Positions 15,498-22,479 of a stretch of DNA of 25,741 bases are shown piece after piece. The stretch is from CAZJYI01 sp964550025 (GTDB lineage: Bacteria; Verrucomicrobiota; Kiritimatiellia; UBA8416; CAYOBW01), in NCBI GenBank assembly GCA_964550025.1, contig CAZJYI010000150.1, forward strand, positions 1 through 25,741, read 5' to 3'. Both the position numbers and the translations under genes were made by a program. Numbering within the stretch: the first letter of the stretch is position 1; each line of letters begins with the position of its first letter. Below the pieces are notes generated by a model that saw nothing but the letters and a program-made list of their open reading frames with translations, had not been told where the DNA came from and did no database searches.

Positions 15498-16763
15498 CTA
15501 GTACATCGCCTTTGCGCCGACAGTAATGCGGGTCTCATCGTAGTCCCCCTCCGGATAGTTGGAGTCTGTGGACTCATGGCTGGCTCTCAAGTACAGCGAT
15601 AGCCATTGCGACGGAGAGAGATCCAGGCCGGCCACTACGCCGACAATGTCCGATTCGCGGGGATCGCTCGCCGGTTGCCCCGGCACGGGCACTACGGGTT
15701 CTACTGCTTCGGCGTCCTCACCACGGTAGGACAATCCGATCCACGAAGCCAAGCTGTCGGTCATCGCGTAGGAGGCGGAAAGACCGGCCAATATCAGATC
15801 CCTCGTATAGCCCCGATCATAGGACGAAGGTTCTATCGATTTGCTGCCGGTCACACCCACGGACAGCCTGTCGGTGGGTCGCCACATCCAGGCCAGGTCG
15901 AAGCTGAGCTCATCTTCGTCCGAAGTGTGCTCGACGCCGACCCCGGCTTTGAAAGTGCTCTTGACGGTGAAGCGAGTCTTCCACCCCAACTGAGCTGTCA
16001 CGGTGTCCTCGTCCTCGTCCAGCGCCTCCGCGTCCAACACGCGATACCGTCCCATCGCGAAAACGGCACTCTTGTCCGTGATACCGTAGCCCAGCTCGCA
16101 GTCGATTCCGTTCTCTTCGTAGTCGAGAAGGGCATCACTGTCGTAGTCCACATCCCTGAATCCGTAGCCGATATCCGCCTCGATCTTGTCGGTCAGGTCG
16201 CGCCCGAGCGCGACCGCGGCACTCAGCATGTCGCGGCGCGCACGCTCCGTGCTGTCTTCGGACACAAACGCGTCGGTGATGTACTCCGACAACAGGGAGT
16301 CGTTGGAAGGGCGCCGTGAATAGTCTTGAGCCCGCTGGAAGGTCTGCCGTATGCTGAGCGCGAGGCTGCCGCGATCGCCGGCTCTGAGCCCCAGCATTTC
16401 GCCGAAGTCGGTGGCATCGGTGCCTCTATTGCCGACTGCGTTCTGCCTCCTGTCCCGCGGGCTTTCGGCATCCTCCTGAAGGTAATCGCGCCTGCCCACA
16501 TAGACCAGGCCGTCCAACAGGAACAGCTTGGTCGGCAGCGTGAAATCGAGACCCACTTCTCCCTCAAGGAAGAAATCGTCTTCTTCTTCTGCCGTGAGAT
16601 GCGGATTCGAGTCGTAGGTGGCCTCGGCCCTTATGTATGGGTGGACCAGAAGCCTCCCTATATCGATTCCCTCTCCCGGTTCGCCCGCGAAAGACGACAT
16701 CCCGAGCAGGGCGACTGTCAGGCTCAAGACAGCGACCATCGCCGATCTGTTTCCTGTCATCAT
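15498..16763 (-). CDS. Outer-membrane beta-barrel protein, probable polysaccharide secretion porin
   Basis: A protein of about 421 residues with a signal peptide (MMTGNRSAMVAVLSLTVALL, probable cleavage after SSFA). After it come alternating hydrophobic/polar strands to the end, rich in aromatic and acidic residues, for example HPYIRAEATYDSNPHL and LDLSPSQWLSLYLRASHE. The protein ends in tyrosine (VGAKAMY), as expected for a beta-barrel C-terminal signal. It looks like the outer-membrane barrels found in exopolysaccharide loci. The ATG at 16763 has GGGGAAAGG about nine bases upstream; an ATG 12 codons earlier (16799) lacks such a site and would extend the signal peptide awkwardly. It directly follows the short Wza/OPX gene, which suggests that it provides the outer-membrane pore. 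That role is inferred. Confidence 0.75.
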   Translation of the reverse strand: MMTGNRSAMVAVLSLTVALLGMSSFAGEPGEGIDIGRLLVHPYIRAEATYDSNPHLTAEEEDDFFLEGEVGLDFTLPTKLFLLDGLVYVGRRDYLQEDAESPRDRRQNAVGNRGTDATDFGEMLGLRAGDRGSLALSIRQTFQRAQDYSRRPSNDSLLSEYITDAFVSEDSTERARRDMLSAAVALGRDLTDKIEADIGYGFRDVDYDSDALLDYEENGIDCELGYGITDKSAVFAMGRYRVLDAEALDEDEDTVTAQLGWKTRFTVKSTFKAGVGVEHTSDEDELSFDLAWMWRPTDRLSVGVTGSKSIEPSSYDRGYTRDLILAGLSASYAMTDSLASWIGLSYRGEDAEAVEPVVPVPGQPASDPRESDIVGVVAGLDLSPSQWLSLYLRASHESTDSNYPEGDYDETRITVGAKAMY

Positions 16764-16876
16764 CTCTCTATACCTTTCCCCTTCTTGCTTGCCCGTCATT
16801 ACTTGAGAACCCCCATCCCATTGGTGGATTCGTCCTTTGCCGCGCCTTCCATCCAAGCAGGTGGCACGCTCCAAAA

Positions 16877-17689
16877 TCAAAGCCAGGTTTCCGGCACGAA
16901 AATGATGTCTCCGTCCCGCAGCAGGATGTCTTCCTCGACACGACCCGATGCCACGATCTCCCGGAGATTCACAGTCTGCTTGTCAAAAGTACCGTCTGGT
17001 TTCCTGCGAGTCAAGCGCACCGAACGGTCTTTTGCACTCGTGTCGAGCCCTCCCGCCAGCGCAATCGCCTGGCTGAGAGTCAGGCCCCGGAGTCCGGGCA
17101 GAGCAATCCGTTTCGGCGATTTGACCCTTCCCATCACGGTCACATACCCCCAGGGCGAAATGCCCTCACCCTCACCCGCGGCAGAGAAAACAATACTGAC
17201 CTCGGGATCGCGGAGGAACTTCCGATACCGTTCCGTCAGGTACGCAACAGCTTCTTCACGCGTCATGCCACCCACGGGCACGGACTTGATGAGCGGCAGA
17301 TGGAGCTCTCCCTGAGTCGACACACTGCAGGTTTCCTCGATCTCCTGGCTGCCGCCGACCGTCACTTCAACCTTCACACGGACACCCGGACTCAGGCGCG
17401 GGGCCTGAGGGTCCGCGGTACCGGCCGGGGCATTGGTATCAGCGGGAATATCCGAAAGGGCGAGCTCCGCGGGCTCAACGGGCCCGTCAGGCTCAGCGGA
17501 CTCAGCTAGCGGGATGTTCTCCTCGTCCGTGAGCGGGCCAAGCCCCAGGTCCTCGGCACTGCGTCCCCGAGGGGGCCACACCGGCCTCCTCTCCCCGCGC
17601 ATCGACATGTGGGTACAGCCGGCAGACAGGAGCACACAACCTAAGAGAACGACCCCAACGACCTTCTGCCATTTCGATTCCGTAGTCAT
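16877..17689 (-). CDS. Short Wza/OPX-type polysaccharide export lipoprotein
   Basis: A 270-residue lipoprotein. The signal peptide ends in the lipobox LLSAGC (C25). A linker rich in Pro, Glu and Ala follows (about 30-100). Then comes a polysaccharide export domain (LSPGVRVKVEVTVGG to RDPEVSIVF, about 100-170), and a single SLBB-type domain from YVTVMGRVKSPKRIALPG to the C-terminus, which ends DGDIIFVPETWL. There is no C-terminal amphipathic helix that could cross the outer membrane as in E. coli Wza, so this is the short form. The ATG at 17689 starts a good signal peptide; an in-frame ATG seven codons upstream (17710) is also possible and neither has a strong ribosome binding site. The beta-barrel gene follows after 113 bases. 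It is probably the first gene of the envelope-machinery operon. Confidence 0.88.
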   Translation of the reverse strand: MTTESKWQKVVGVVLLGCVLLSAGCTHMSMRGERRPVWPPRGRSAEDLGLGPLTDEENIPLAESAEPDGPVEPAELALSDIPADTNAPAGTADPQAPRLSPGVRVKVEVTVGGSQEIEETCSVSTQGELHLPLIKSVPVGGMTREEAVAYLTERYRKFLRDPEVSIVFSAAGEGEGISPWGYVTVMGRVKSPKRIALPGLRGLTLSQAIALAGGLDTSAKDRSVRLTRRKPDGTFDKQTVNLREIVASGRVEEDILLRDGDIIFVPETWL

Positions 17690-18223
17690 CGGCGCTGTGA
17701 CTCTAAGCATGGATGCTCGGTTTATGCAAGTCCGCAATTGTCTATCTCTCACTGCTGCCCTTCTCTCTTCCAACTTGGCATCCGGGAAGAGAACGGTCTA
17801 CATGAACCGCCGGTTACCGCGTTACGGCAGACTCCGTCCCCGCCGATTATGCAAACCGTTGGCCCTGAACACTTCTCAACAAGTGGGTCTTCTATCACAC
17901 GACGCGCACGAGAAACAAGCGAAAATGCAGCGTTTTTAGGAACTGCGCACTCTCTTTTCTCTCGGCCTTTCCACGGCGGCGAACGGGGTGTGGCCCGTCG
18001 CTCGCCTGACCACGACGACGAGAGACCTCTCCCGTAGCGCCGGCTTTCCAGCCGGTGACCCGTAGCGCGGATCTCCGATCCGCGAGCGCATGAGAGAGAA
18101 CGCGGGAGTAAGAGGGGAGACCTTCGGGCTTCTCTTCTCGCCGGCAGCGCTCCTCGTTCCCACGCATATGCGTGTATCGCATTTGCGCGCTACGAGGGGG
18201 GAGGCGCGGTACGGAACTCCGCA
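17690..18223. other. Long intergenic region upstream of the export operon
   Basis: These 534 bases contain no convincing gene; the open frames here are translations of repeats or antisense shadows. The right half (18033-18223) is filled with CGTAG-type hairpin units, listed separately. The left half should contain the promoter for the Wza operon on the minus strand. A CATAAT hexamer (17846-17851) and a TTGAGA hexamer (17874-17879) are visible there, but the 22-base spacing is too long for a standard sigma-70 promoter. A small inverted repeat, CACTT/AAGTG, surrounds the TTGAGA. Confidence 0.5.
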
Positions 18224-18257
18224 CTACGGGCCACCTCGCAGGGAGCGGGGCGCTACG
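18033..18257. repeat. Cluster of five CGTAG(C/T)GC hairpin-type repeat units
   Basis: The octamer CGTAGCGC or CGTAGTGC occurs five times in 225 bases: plus strand at 18033-18040 and 18061-18068, minus strand at 18187-18194, 18221-18228 and 18250-18257. Each is followed by a self-complementary segment whose stem sequence differs between units. The first has CCGGCT/AGCCGG (18040-18045 with 18050-18055). The second has CGCGGATC/GATCCGCG (18066-18073 with 18077-18084). The third runs into the 14-base palindrome CACGCATATGCGTG (18161-18174). The fourth includes the stop codon of the aminotransferase gene, and the fifth lies inside its last codons. Similar architecture with different stems suggests a family of mobile or compensating palindromic elements. 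Confidence 0.7.
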
Positions 18258-19306
18258 GTCGCCATGATCAGTGCCTGCGCGACGCGCTCCTGCTCTTCGG
18301 CAGTGAGCGTGGGATAGGCGGGAAGCGACACCACGTTCCGATGAGCCTCGTCCGCAACGGGACACCGGCAATCGATGCTCTGCGTCCACTCTTCCACGGG
18401 GCGTGCGGCACACACGCCGCGGGATGTCATCATGTCGATGACTTGGCGTGCGTTGCCTCCCGGCACCTCAACCGTGTAGCGGTACCAGATCCGCGTGCGC
18501 GAGATGTCCGGTAGCCGGAACCTGCCGCTGCGCCCGGCTTCAGGAGCCAGTAGCGCATCGTAACGTTCCGCAACGGCCGTGCGCGCGGCAATCATGTCCG
18601 GGAGGCGCGCGAGCTGGCACAGGACCAGGGCTGCCTCGATGTCGGTCATCTTGTCGTTGAATCGTTCGCCGCTGGGCGCCTTGTTTGCGTAGTCCCGCCA
18701 GGACCGAACGAACACGGCCGGTTCGTCTGCATCGGTCAGCACGGCGCCGCCTTCCCCACCGGCCAGCAGTTTCGTGGCGTGGAACGACAGGATCGAAACG
18801 TCGCCACGGCTACCGAAAGGCTTCCCCTCGGCCGCCGCACCAAAGGCGTGCGCGCAGTCCTCGACGACCGGAATGCCCCAGTCGCGCATTCCCGCGATAG
18901 GCGCGGGCACGCCAAACATGTTGACGGCGATGGCGGCGTGTGCCCGGGTCTCACGCAGCGCTCTCTCACCCTCGACCACCGCGAGGTTCCAGTCGCCGCG
19001 GGTCACATCCACCGGAACAGGCTTCCCGCCGCACGCCAGAACGGCATTGGCCAGGGCCACGCAGGAATAGGCCGGGACCAGCACGTTCCTTCCAGGACCC
19101 ACGCCCAGGCCTTTCAGTGCGAGCCGCAGTGCGGACAGGCCCGAAGCAACGCACACGGCGTGTTTGACCCCGGCCGTCCGCCGTAGCGCCTCCTCCAGTT
19201 CCTCGACCTTGTCGCCGGCCGTCCAGCGGCCGCTCTCGACCACCGCGCGAACAGCTTCCACCTCTTCGGCACCGTACGTCAGGCGGTTGTGTGGGATGAG
19301 TCTCAA
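18224..19306 (-). CDS. DegT/DnrJ/EryC1/StrS aminotransferase, possible GDP-4-keto-6-deoxymannose 4-aminotransferase
   Basis: A 360-residue PLP enzyme starting MRLIPHNRLTYGAEEVEAV. SGLSALRLAL binds the cofactor phosphate, the aspartate is in VEDCAHAFG (D150), and the Schiff-base lysine is in SFHATKLLAGGEGG (K179). A TTG start at 19306 is preferred because AAGGGTGG lies seven bases upstream; a GTG at 19339 is an alternative. The gene follows GDP-mannose 4,6-dehydratase by 73 bases, so the likely substrate is GDP-4-keto-6-deoxymannose and the product GDP-perosamine or a related 4-amino sugar. This rests on neighbourhood, because the family is hard to subtype by eye. The last codons (TVAPRSLRGG) and the stop overlap CGTAG-type repeat units, so the C-terminus has been shaped by the repeat. 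Confidence 0.8.
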   Translation of the reverse strand: MRLIPHNRLTYGAEEVEAVRAVVESGRWTAGDKVEELEEALRRTAGVKHAVCVASGLSALRLALKGLGVGPGRNVLVPAYSCVALANAVLACGGKPVPVDVTRGDWNLAVVEGERALRETRAHAAIAVNMFGVPAPIAGMRDWGIPVVEDCAHAFGAAAEGKPFGSRGDVSILSFHATKLLAGGEGGAVLTDADEPAVFVRSWRDYANKAPSGERFNDKMTDIEAALVLCQLARLPDMIAARTAVAERYDALLAPEAGRSGRFRLPDISRTRIWYRYTVEVPGGNARQVIDMMTSRGVCAARPVEEWTQSIDCRCPVADEAHRNVVSLPAYPTLTAEEQERVAQALIMATVAPRSLRGGP

Positions 19307-19379
19307 TCGTCCACCCTTATCGTCGCCGCAATCGTCCACCGATCCGGTTCCCGCGGTCGCCGCAGTCCGTGGTTGTTCC

Positions 19380-20441
19380 TCACAGCGAATGGGCAGCCAG
19401 CTCAAGACCCACCTCGCGCGCATCCGCCTCGACCATGATGCGCACCAGGTCTTCGAACGTCACTTCCGGCTTCCAGCCGAGCAGCTCTGCCGCCTTGGCG
19501 GGGTTGCCCAGGAGTTGCTCCACCTCGGCCGGGCGGTAATAGCGCGGGTCTACGCGAACGACGGTCTTCCCCGTCGAGTCATCGATGCCGACTTCCTTCT
19601 CGGCTTCGCCCCGCCAAGCGACGGGAATGCCGACGCGCGCAAAGGCTGCCTCGATGAACTCGCGCACGGAGTGCATTTCGCCCGTGGCCAGCACAAAGTC
19701 GTCGGGCTGCGGCTGTTGCAGCATCATCCACATGCCACGCACATAGTCCGGCGCGTACCCCCAGTCGCGCCGGGCATCGATGTTGCCCATGTAGAGGCAG
19801 TTCTGTTCGCCCGCCTTGATGCGAACCGCGGCGCGCGTGATCTTCCTGGTGACAAACGTCTCCCCCCGGCGGGGTGACTCGTGGTTGAAGAGGATCCCGT
19901 TGCTCGCGTGCAGCCCGTAGGCCTCACGATAGTTGACCGTGATCCAGAATGCGTAGAGCTTGGCAACAGCGTAGGGCGACCGCGGATAGAACGGCGTGGT
20001 TTCGGATTGCGGCACCTCGCGCACCTTGCCGTACAGCTCCGACGTGGACGCCTGGTAGAAACGGCACGCCACGCCGGTTTCACGGATCGCGTCCAGCAGG
20101 CGAAGGGTCCCCACCGCGTCCGTCTCGGCCGTGTACTCCGGAACTTCAAACGAGACCTTGACGTGCGACTGCGCCGCGAGATTGTAGATCTCAACGGGCT
20201 GCGTCTTCTCGATGATGCGGTTCAGATTGCTGGAATCGGTCAGGTCGCCGTAGTGGAGATAGAAGCGGACCCCGCTCTCATGGCGGTCGCGGTAGATGTG
20301 GTCGATACGGTGCGTATTGAATGCGCTCGCCCGGCGAATGATGCCGTGGACTTCATATCCCTTCTCCAAGAGGAGCTCCGCCAGGTATGAACCATCCTGC
20401 CCCGTCACCCCCGTGATCAGCGCCCGTCTTGTTTCAGACAT
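19380..20441 (-). CDS. gmd: GDP-mannose 4,6-dehydratase
   Basis: A 353-residue short-chain dehydrogenase/reductase with a close match to Gmd. It has the cofactor-binding GVTGQDGSYLAE (residues 11-22), RRASAFNTHRIDHIY, the active-site ASTSELYG (T133, E135), the YxxxK pair in SPYAVAK (Y157, K161), and the typical NHESPRRGETFVTRK and RRDWGYAPDYV segments. It converts GDP-D-mannose to GDP-4-keto-6-deoxy-D-mannose, the branch point to GDP-fucose, GDP-rhamnose, GDP-perosamine and GDP-colitose. No fucose synthase or reductase is present in the window, and the next gene is an aminotransferase, which points to a 4-amino product. The ATG has GGGAG nine bases upstream and overlaps the end of the epimerase gene by eight bases, implying coupling. 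Confidence 0.95.
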   Translation of the reverse strand: MSETRRALITGVTGQDGSYLAELLLEKGYEVHGIIRRASAFNTHRIDHIYRDRHESGVRFYLHYGDLTDSSNLNRIIEKTQPVEIYNLAAQSHVKVSFEVPEYTAETDAVGTLRLLDAIRETGVACRFYQASTSELYGKVREVPQSETTPFYPRSPYAVAKLYAFWITVNYREAYGLHASNGILFNHESPRRGETFVTRKITRAAVRIKAGEQNCLYMGNIDARRDWGYAPDYVRGMWMMLQQPQPDDFVLATGEMHSVREFIEAAFARVGIPVAWRGEAEKEVGIDDSTGKTVVRVDPRYYRPAEVEQLLGNPAKAAELLGWKPEVTFEDLVRIMVEADAREVGLELAAHSL

Positions 20442-21393
20442 TGTGGTACTCCCGGTACCACTCCACGAACCTCGGTATCCCCTCCGATATAGGCGTCGTG
20501 GGGCGGAAACCCAGCTTCTTCCCGGCCAACGCCACGTCGGCATATGTTGCCGGCACGTCGCCCGGCTGCATCGGGAGCATTTCCATCTGCGGCTCGACCC
20601 CCAGTGCGTCCGCCAGCGTTCGGATCATGTACATTAGCTGTTCGGAACGGTGGTTGCCCAGGTTGATGATCTCGTACGGGTTGAGGCCGTCGGTCAGAAC
20701 CGCGGCTTTCACCCCCGCCACGATGTCGTCAATATACGTGAAATCGCGCTGCATCTTCCCATGGTTGAAGACTTTGATGGGCCGGCCGGCCAGCATGGCG
20801 TCGGTGAAGAGCCACAAGGCCATGTCGGGCCGCCCCCAGGGTCCGTACACCGTGAAGAACCGCAGCCCGACGGTCTGCAGGCCGTGCAGGTGTGTGTAGG
20901 TGTGCGCCATGAGCTCGTTGGCCTTCTTCGTCGCGGCGTACAGGCTGACCGGATGATCCACCGGGTCGGACTCGCCGAACGGCATCTTCGTGTTGCCCCC
21001 GTATACGCTGGAGCTCGATGCATAGACCAGGCGCTCGGGTTTCACCTGGCGGCAACACTCAAGAAGGTTGAGAAAGCCCTGCAGGTTGGTCTTCCCGTAG
21101 ACAAACGGGTTTATCAGGGAATAGCGCACGCCCGCCTGGGCGGCCAGGTGGCAGATGCGCCGGGGCTCGTGCGTCCGGAACAGTTCCTCGAGCGCACTCC
21201 GCTCGCAGAGGTCCGCTTCCACCCCGCTGTAACCCGCATGCGCTTCGAGCTGTGCGTGCCGGTCCCGTTTCAGTTGGACGGAGTAGTAGTCATTGAAGTT
21301 GTCCAGACCGACGACCTCGTGCCCGTCGTCCAGCAACGACATGGCAACATGATACCCAATGAATCCTGCCGTTCCCGTAACCAGAATCTTCAC
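20434..21393 (-). CDS. UDP-glucuronate 4-epimerase-like NAD-dependent epimerase
   Basis: A 319-residue extended short-chain dehydrogenase. It begins VKILVTGTAGFIG with the NAD-binding GTAGFIG (residues 7-13), has SSSSVYGG as the active-site serine region, and has the catalytic pair in SLYAATKKANE (Y152, K156). The segments LDNFNDYYSVQLKRDR and AAQAGVRYSLINP are characteristic of UDP-glucuronate 4-epimerases (CapI/LspL type), which interconvert UDP-GlcA and UDP-GalA. The GTG start at 21393 has GGGAG eight bases upstream; a TTG eleven codons earlier is less likely. It is followed by gmd with an eight-base overlap. No UDP-glucose dehydrogenase is in the window, but the GHMP kinase at 23157 could feed UDP-GlcA by salvage. 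Confidence 0.88.
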   Translation of the reverse strand: MKILVTGTAGFIGYHVAMSLLDDGHEVVGLDNFNDYYSVQLKRDRHAQLEAHAGYSGVEADLCERSALEELFRTHEPRRICHLAAQAGVRYSLINPFVYGKTNLQGFLNLLECCRQVKPERLVYASSSSVYGGNTKMPFGESDPVDHPVSLYAATKKANELMAHTYTHLHGLQTVGLRFFTVYGPWGRPDMALWLFTDAMLAGRPIKVFNHGKMQRDFTYIDDIVAGVKAAVLTDGLNPYEIINLGNHRSEQLMYMIRTLADALGVEPQMEMLPMQPGDVPATYADVALAGKKLGFRPTTPISEGIPRFVEWYREYHNV

Positions 21394-21472
21394 GCCGCAC
21401 TCCCGTTGACCGCCAGTCCAGTTCAAACAGGTGAGTCAACCACGTTCTCCACGGCCTTGCAAGCCGGACCAC

Positions 21473-22306
21473 TCACTTCACCGTGGAGCGTGTGATCTTG
21501 CAGAGCAGCTTCCAGAGCTTCTCGGGGTCTTTCTCGGCAAGAATGGCCTTGCGATTGTCCGCCTTGGTAAAGGTCTCGGCCAGTCCGGCCAGGAGCTTCA
21601 GGTAAAAGGCGCTTGCCGCCGTGGGAATGGCTACGAAGAAGATGATCCGCGTCAGCTGCCTTCCGGGACCGTCCCACTTCACGCCCTTCTTGTGGACACC
21701 CATGGCCAGCGCCAGCCCGCCGCCTTCCACGCCGCGGGCGTGGGGAAACGCCAGCCCATGCTCGAAACCGGTGCCCAGGATCGCCTCGCGCCGCAACGAG
21801 AGCTCCACCAGCATGTCGGCGTCGTTCACGAAGCCTTCCTCCTCCATCTTCGTAGCCAGCTCGCGAATGATCTCCTCCTTGCCATCCGACGCCAGGCGCG
21901 GGATCATGAGCGCGGACGACGAGAATCGCTGAATGCCGACCTTTCGCGGCGCCGTGCGGCGCCGTGTCTTGCTGGTCCGCAGGGCCGCCGTCGGCGGCCA
22001 GTAGAGCATTCTGGCGCAGTTCGGACAGGAGTGCACCTGCTCCGCCATCCGCACGGCCTGTACGAGGCTGATCGGGATCTTCATGCGGCACGAGGCGCAG
22101 AACCCGTCGGCAATCGGTACAATGATGATCGGGTCCTTCTTGCGCAGCTTGTCATACTGCGTCCGCATGTCCGACGGCAACTTGGACGTCATGTTGGCGA
22201 TCGACTCGTCGAGCTGCTCGAGATGCTCGCCGCCGGACAGCTTTTGCTCCGCACGAATGAGTGCGAGTTCCTGTAACTGGATCAGATGGTTGACAACCGG
22301 ATGCAT
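21473..22306 (-). CDS. C4 zinc-ribbon protein fused to a PTS EIIA (fructose/mannitol-type) domain
   Basis: A 277-residue fusion. The N-terminal part (residues 1-60) is helical and charged (MHPVVNHLIQLQELALIRAE). It leads into a zinc ribbon with C70-x2-C73 and C94-x2-C97 (CASC ... CPNC, then ARMLYWP), as in the DUF164/zf-RING_7 family but with a shortened coiled coil. A basic linker (TSKTRRRTAPRKVG, 111-124) joins it to an EIIA type-2 domain (about 130-277) with the phosphorylatable H189 in GLAFPHARG. EIIA accepts phosphate from HPr. No EIIB or EIIC is nearby, so a regulatory role is more likely than transport. Translation signals are strong: GGAGG five bases before the ATG. A good sigma-70 promoter lies about 65 bases further upstream. 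The epimerase gene follows after 79 bases. Confidence 0.85.
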   Translation of the reverse strand: MHPVVNHLIQLQELALIRAEQKLSGGEHLEQLDESIANMTSKLPSDMRTQYDKLRKKDPIIIVPIADGFCASCRMKIPISLVQAVRMAEQVHSCPNCARMLYWPPTAALRTSKTRRRTAPRKVGIQRFSSSALMIPRLASDGKEEIIRELATKMEEEGFVNDADMLVELSLRREAILGTGFEHGLAFPHARGVEGGGLALAMGVHKKGVKWDGPGRQLTRIIFFVAIPTAASAFYLKLLAGLAETFTKADNRKAILAEKDPEKLWKLLCKITRSTVK

Positions 22307-22370
22307 ACGTCCTCCAAGTGCTCACTCCAATACGCTTGCGCGAAAGCCCCTACCCGTAGAAACCGCCGAA

Positions 22371-22398
22371 ATCTTATTGTCCTGGCGTTTGGTGTCAA
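22371..22398 (-). promoter_or_regulatory. Predicted sigma-70 promoter for the zinc-ribbon/EIIA gene
   Basis: On the minus strand a perfect -35 TTGACA (22398-22393) is separated by 16 bases from a -10 TAAGAT (22376-22371), four of six matches to TATAAT. The implied transcription start near 22364 would give a leader of about 58 bases to the ATG at 22306. The motif TACGGGTA (22358-22351) falls just after the predicted start, a position suited to a repressor operator. Confidence 0.55.
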
Positions 22399-22429
22399 TA
22401 AGGAAGTGGTTAGAAGCCGCGAAAGAGGC

Positions 22430-22459
22430 ACGAGGCGCGCCGTTGCCGGCGCGCCTCGT
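22430..22459 (-). terminator. Strong GC-rich hairpin after the GHGH-repeat protein gene
   Basis: A perfect 13-base-pair stem (ACGAGGCGCGCCG at 22430-22442 with its complement at 22447-22459) closes a four-base loop, 20 bases after the stop of the secreted protein gene at 22480. Read on the minus strand it is followed by GCCTCTTTC, only a weak T-tract. It is therefore a probable terminator or mRNA-end stabiliser. It precedes the promoter of the zinc-ribbon/EIIA gene, so it would insulate the two transcription units. Confidence 0.6.
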
Positions 22460-22479
22460 CTCGATCGCGGGGCTCTCTC

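Noticed and set aside
17846..17879. Sigma-70 promoter for the wza operon
   Set aside because: CATAAT and TTGAGA are present on the minus strand, but the 22-base spacing is too long for a confident call.
18033..18257. CRISPR array
   Set aside because: The units differ in sequence, orientation and spacing and there are no regular spacers or cas genes; they are hairpin elements, not CRISPR repeats.
17895..18413. Minus-strand open frame across the repeat cluster
   Set aside because: Its sequence is the translation of the CGTAG-type repeats and of the aminotransferase gene in another frame; basic, low-complexity and without a start signal.
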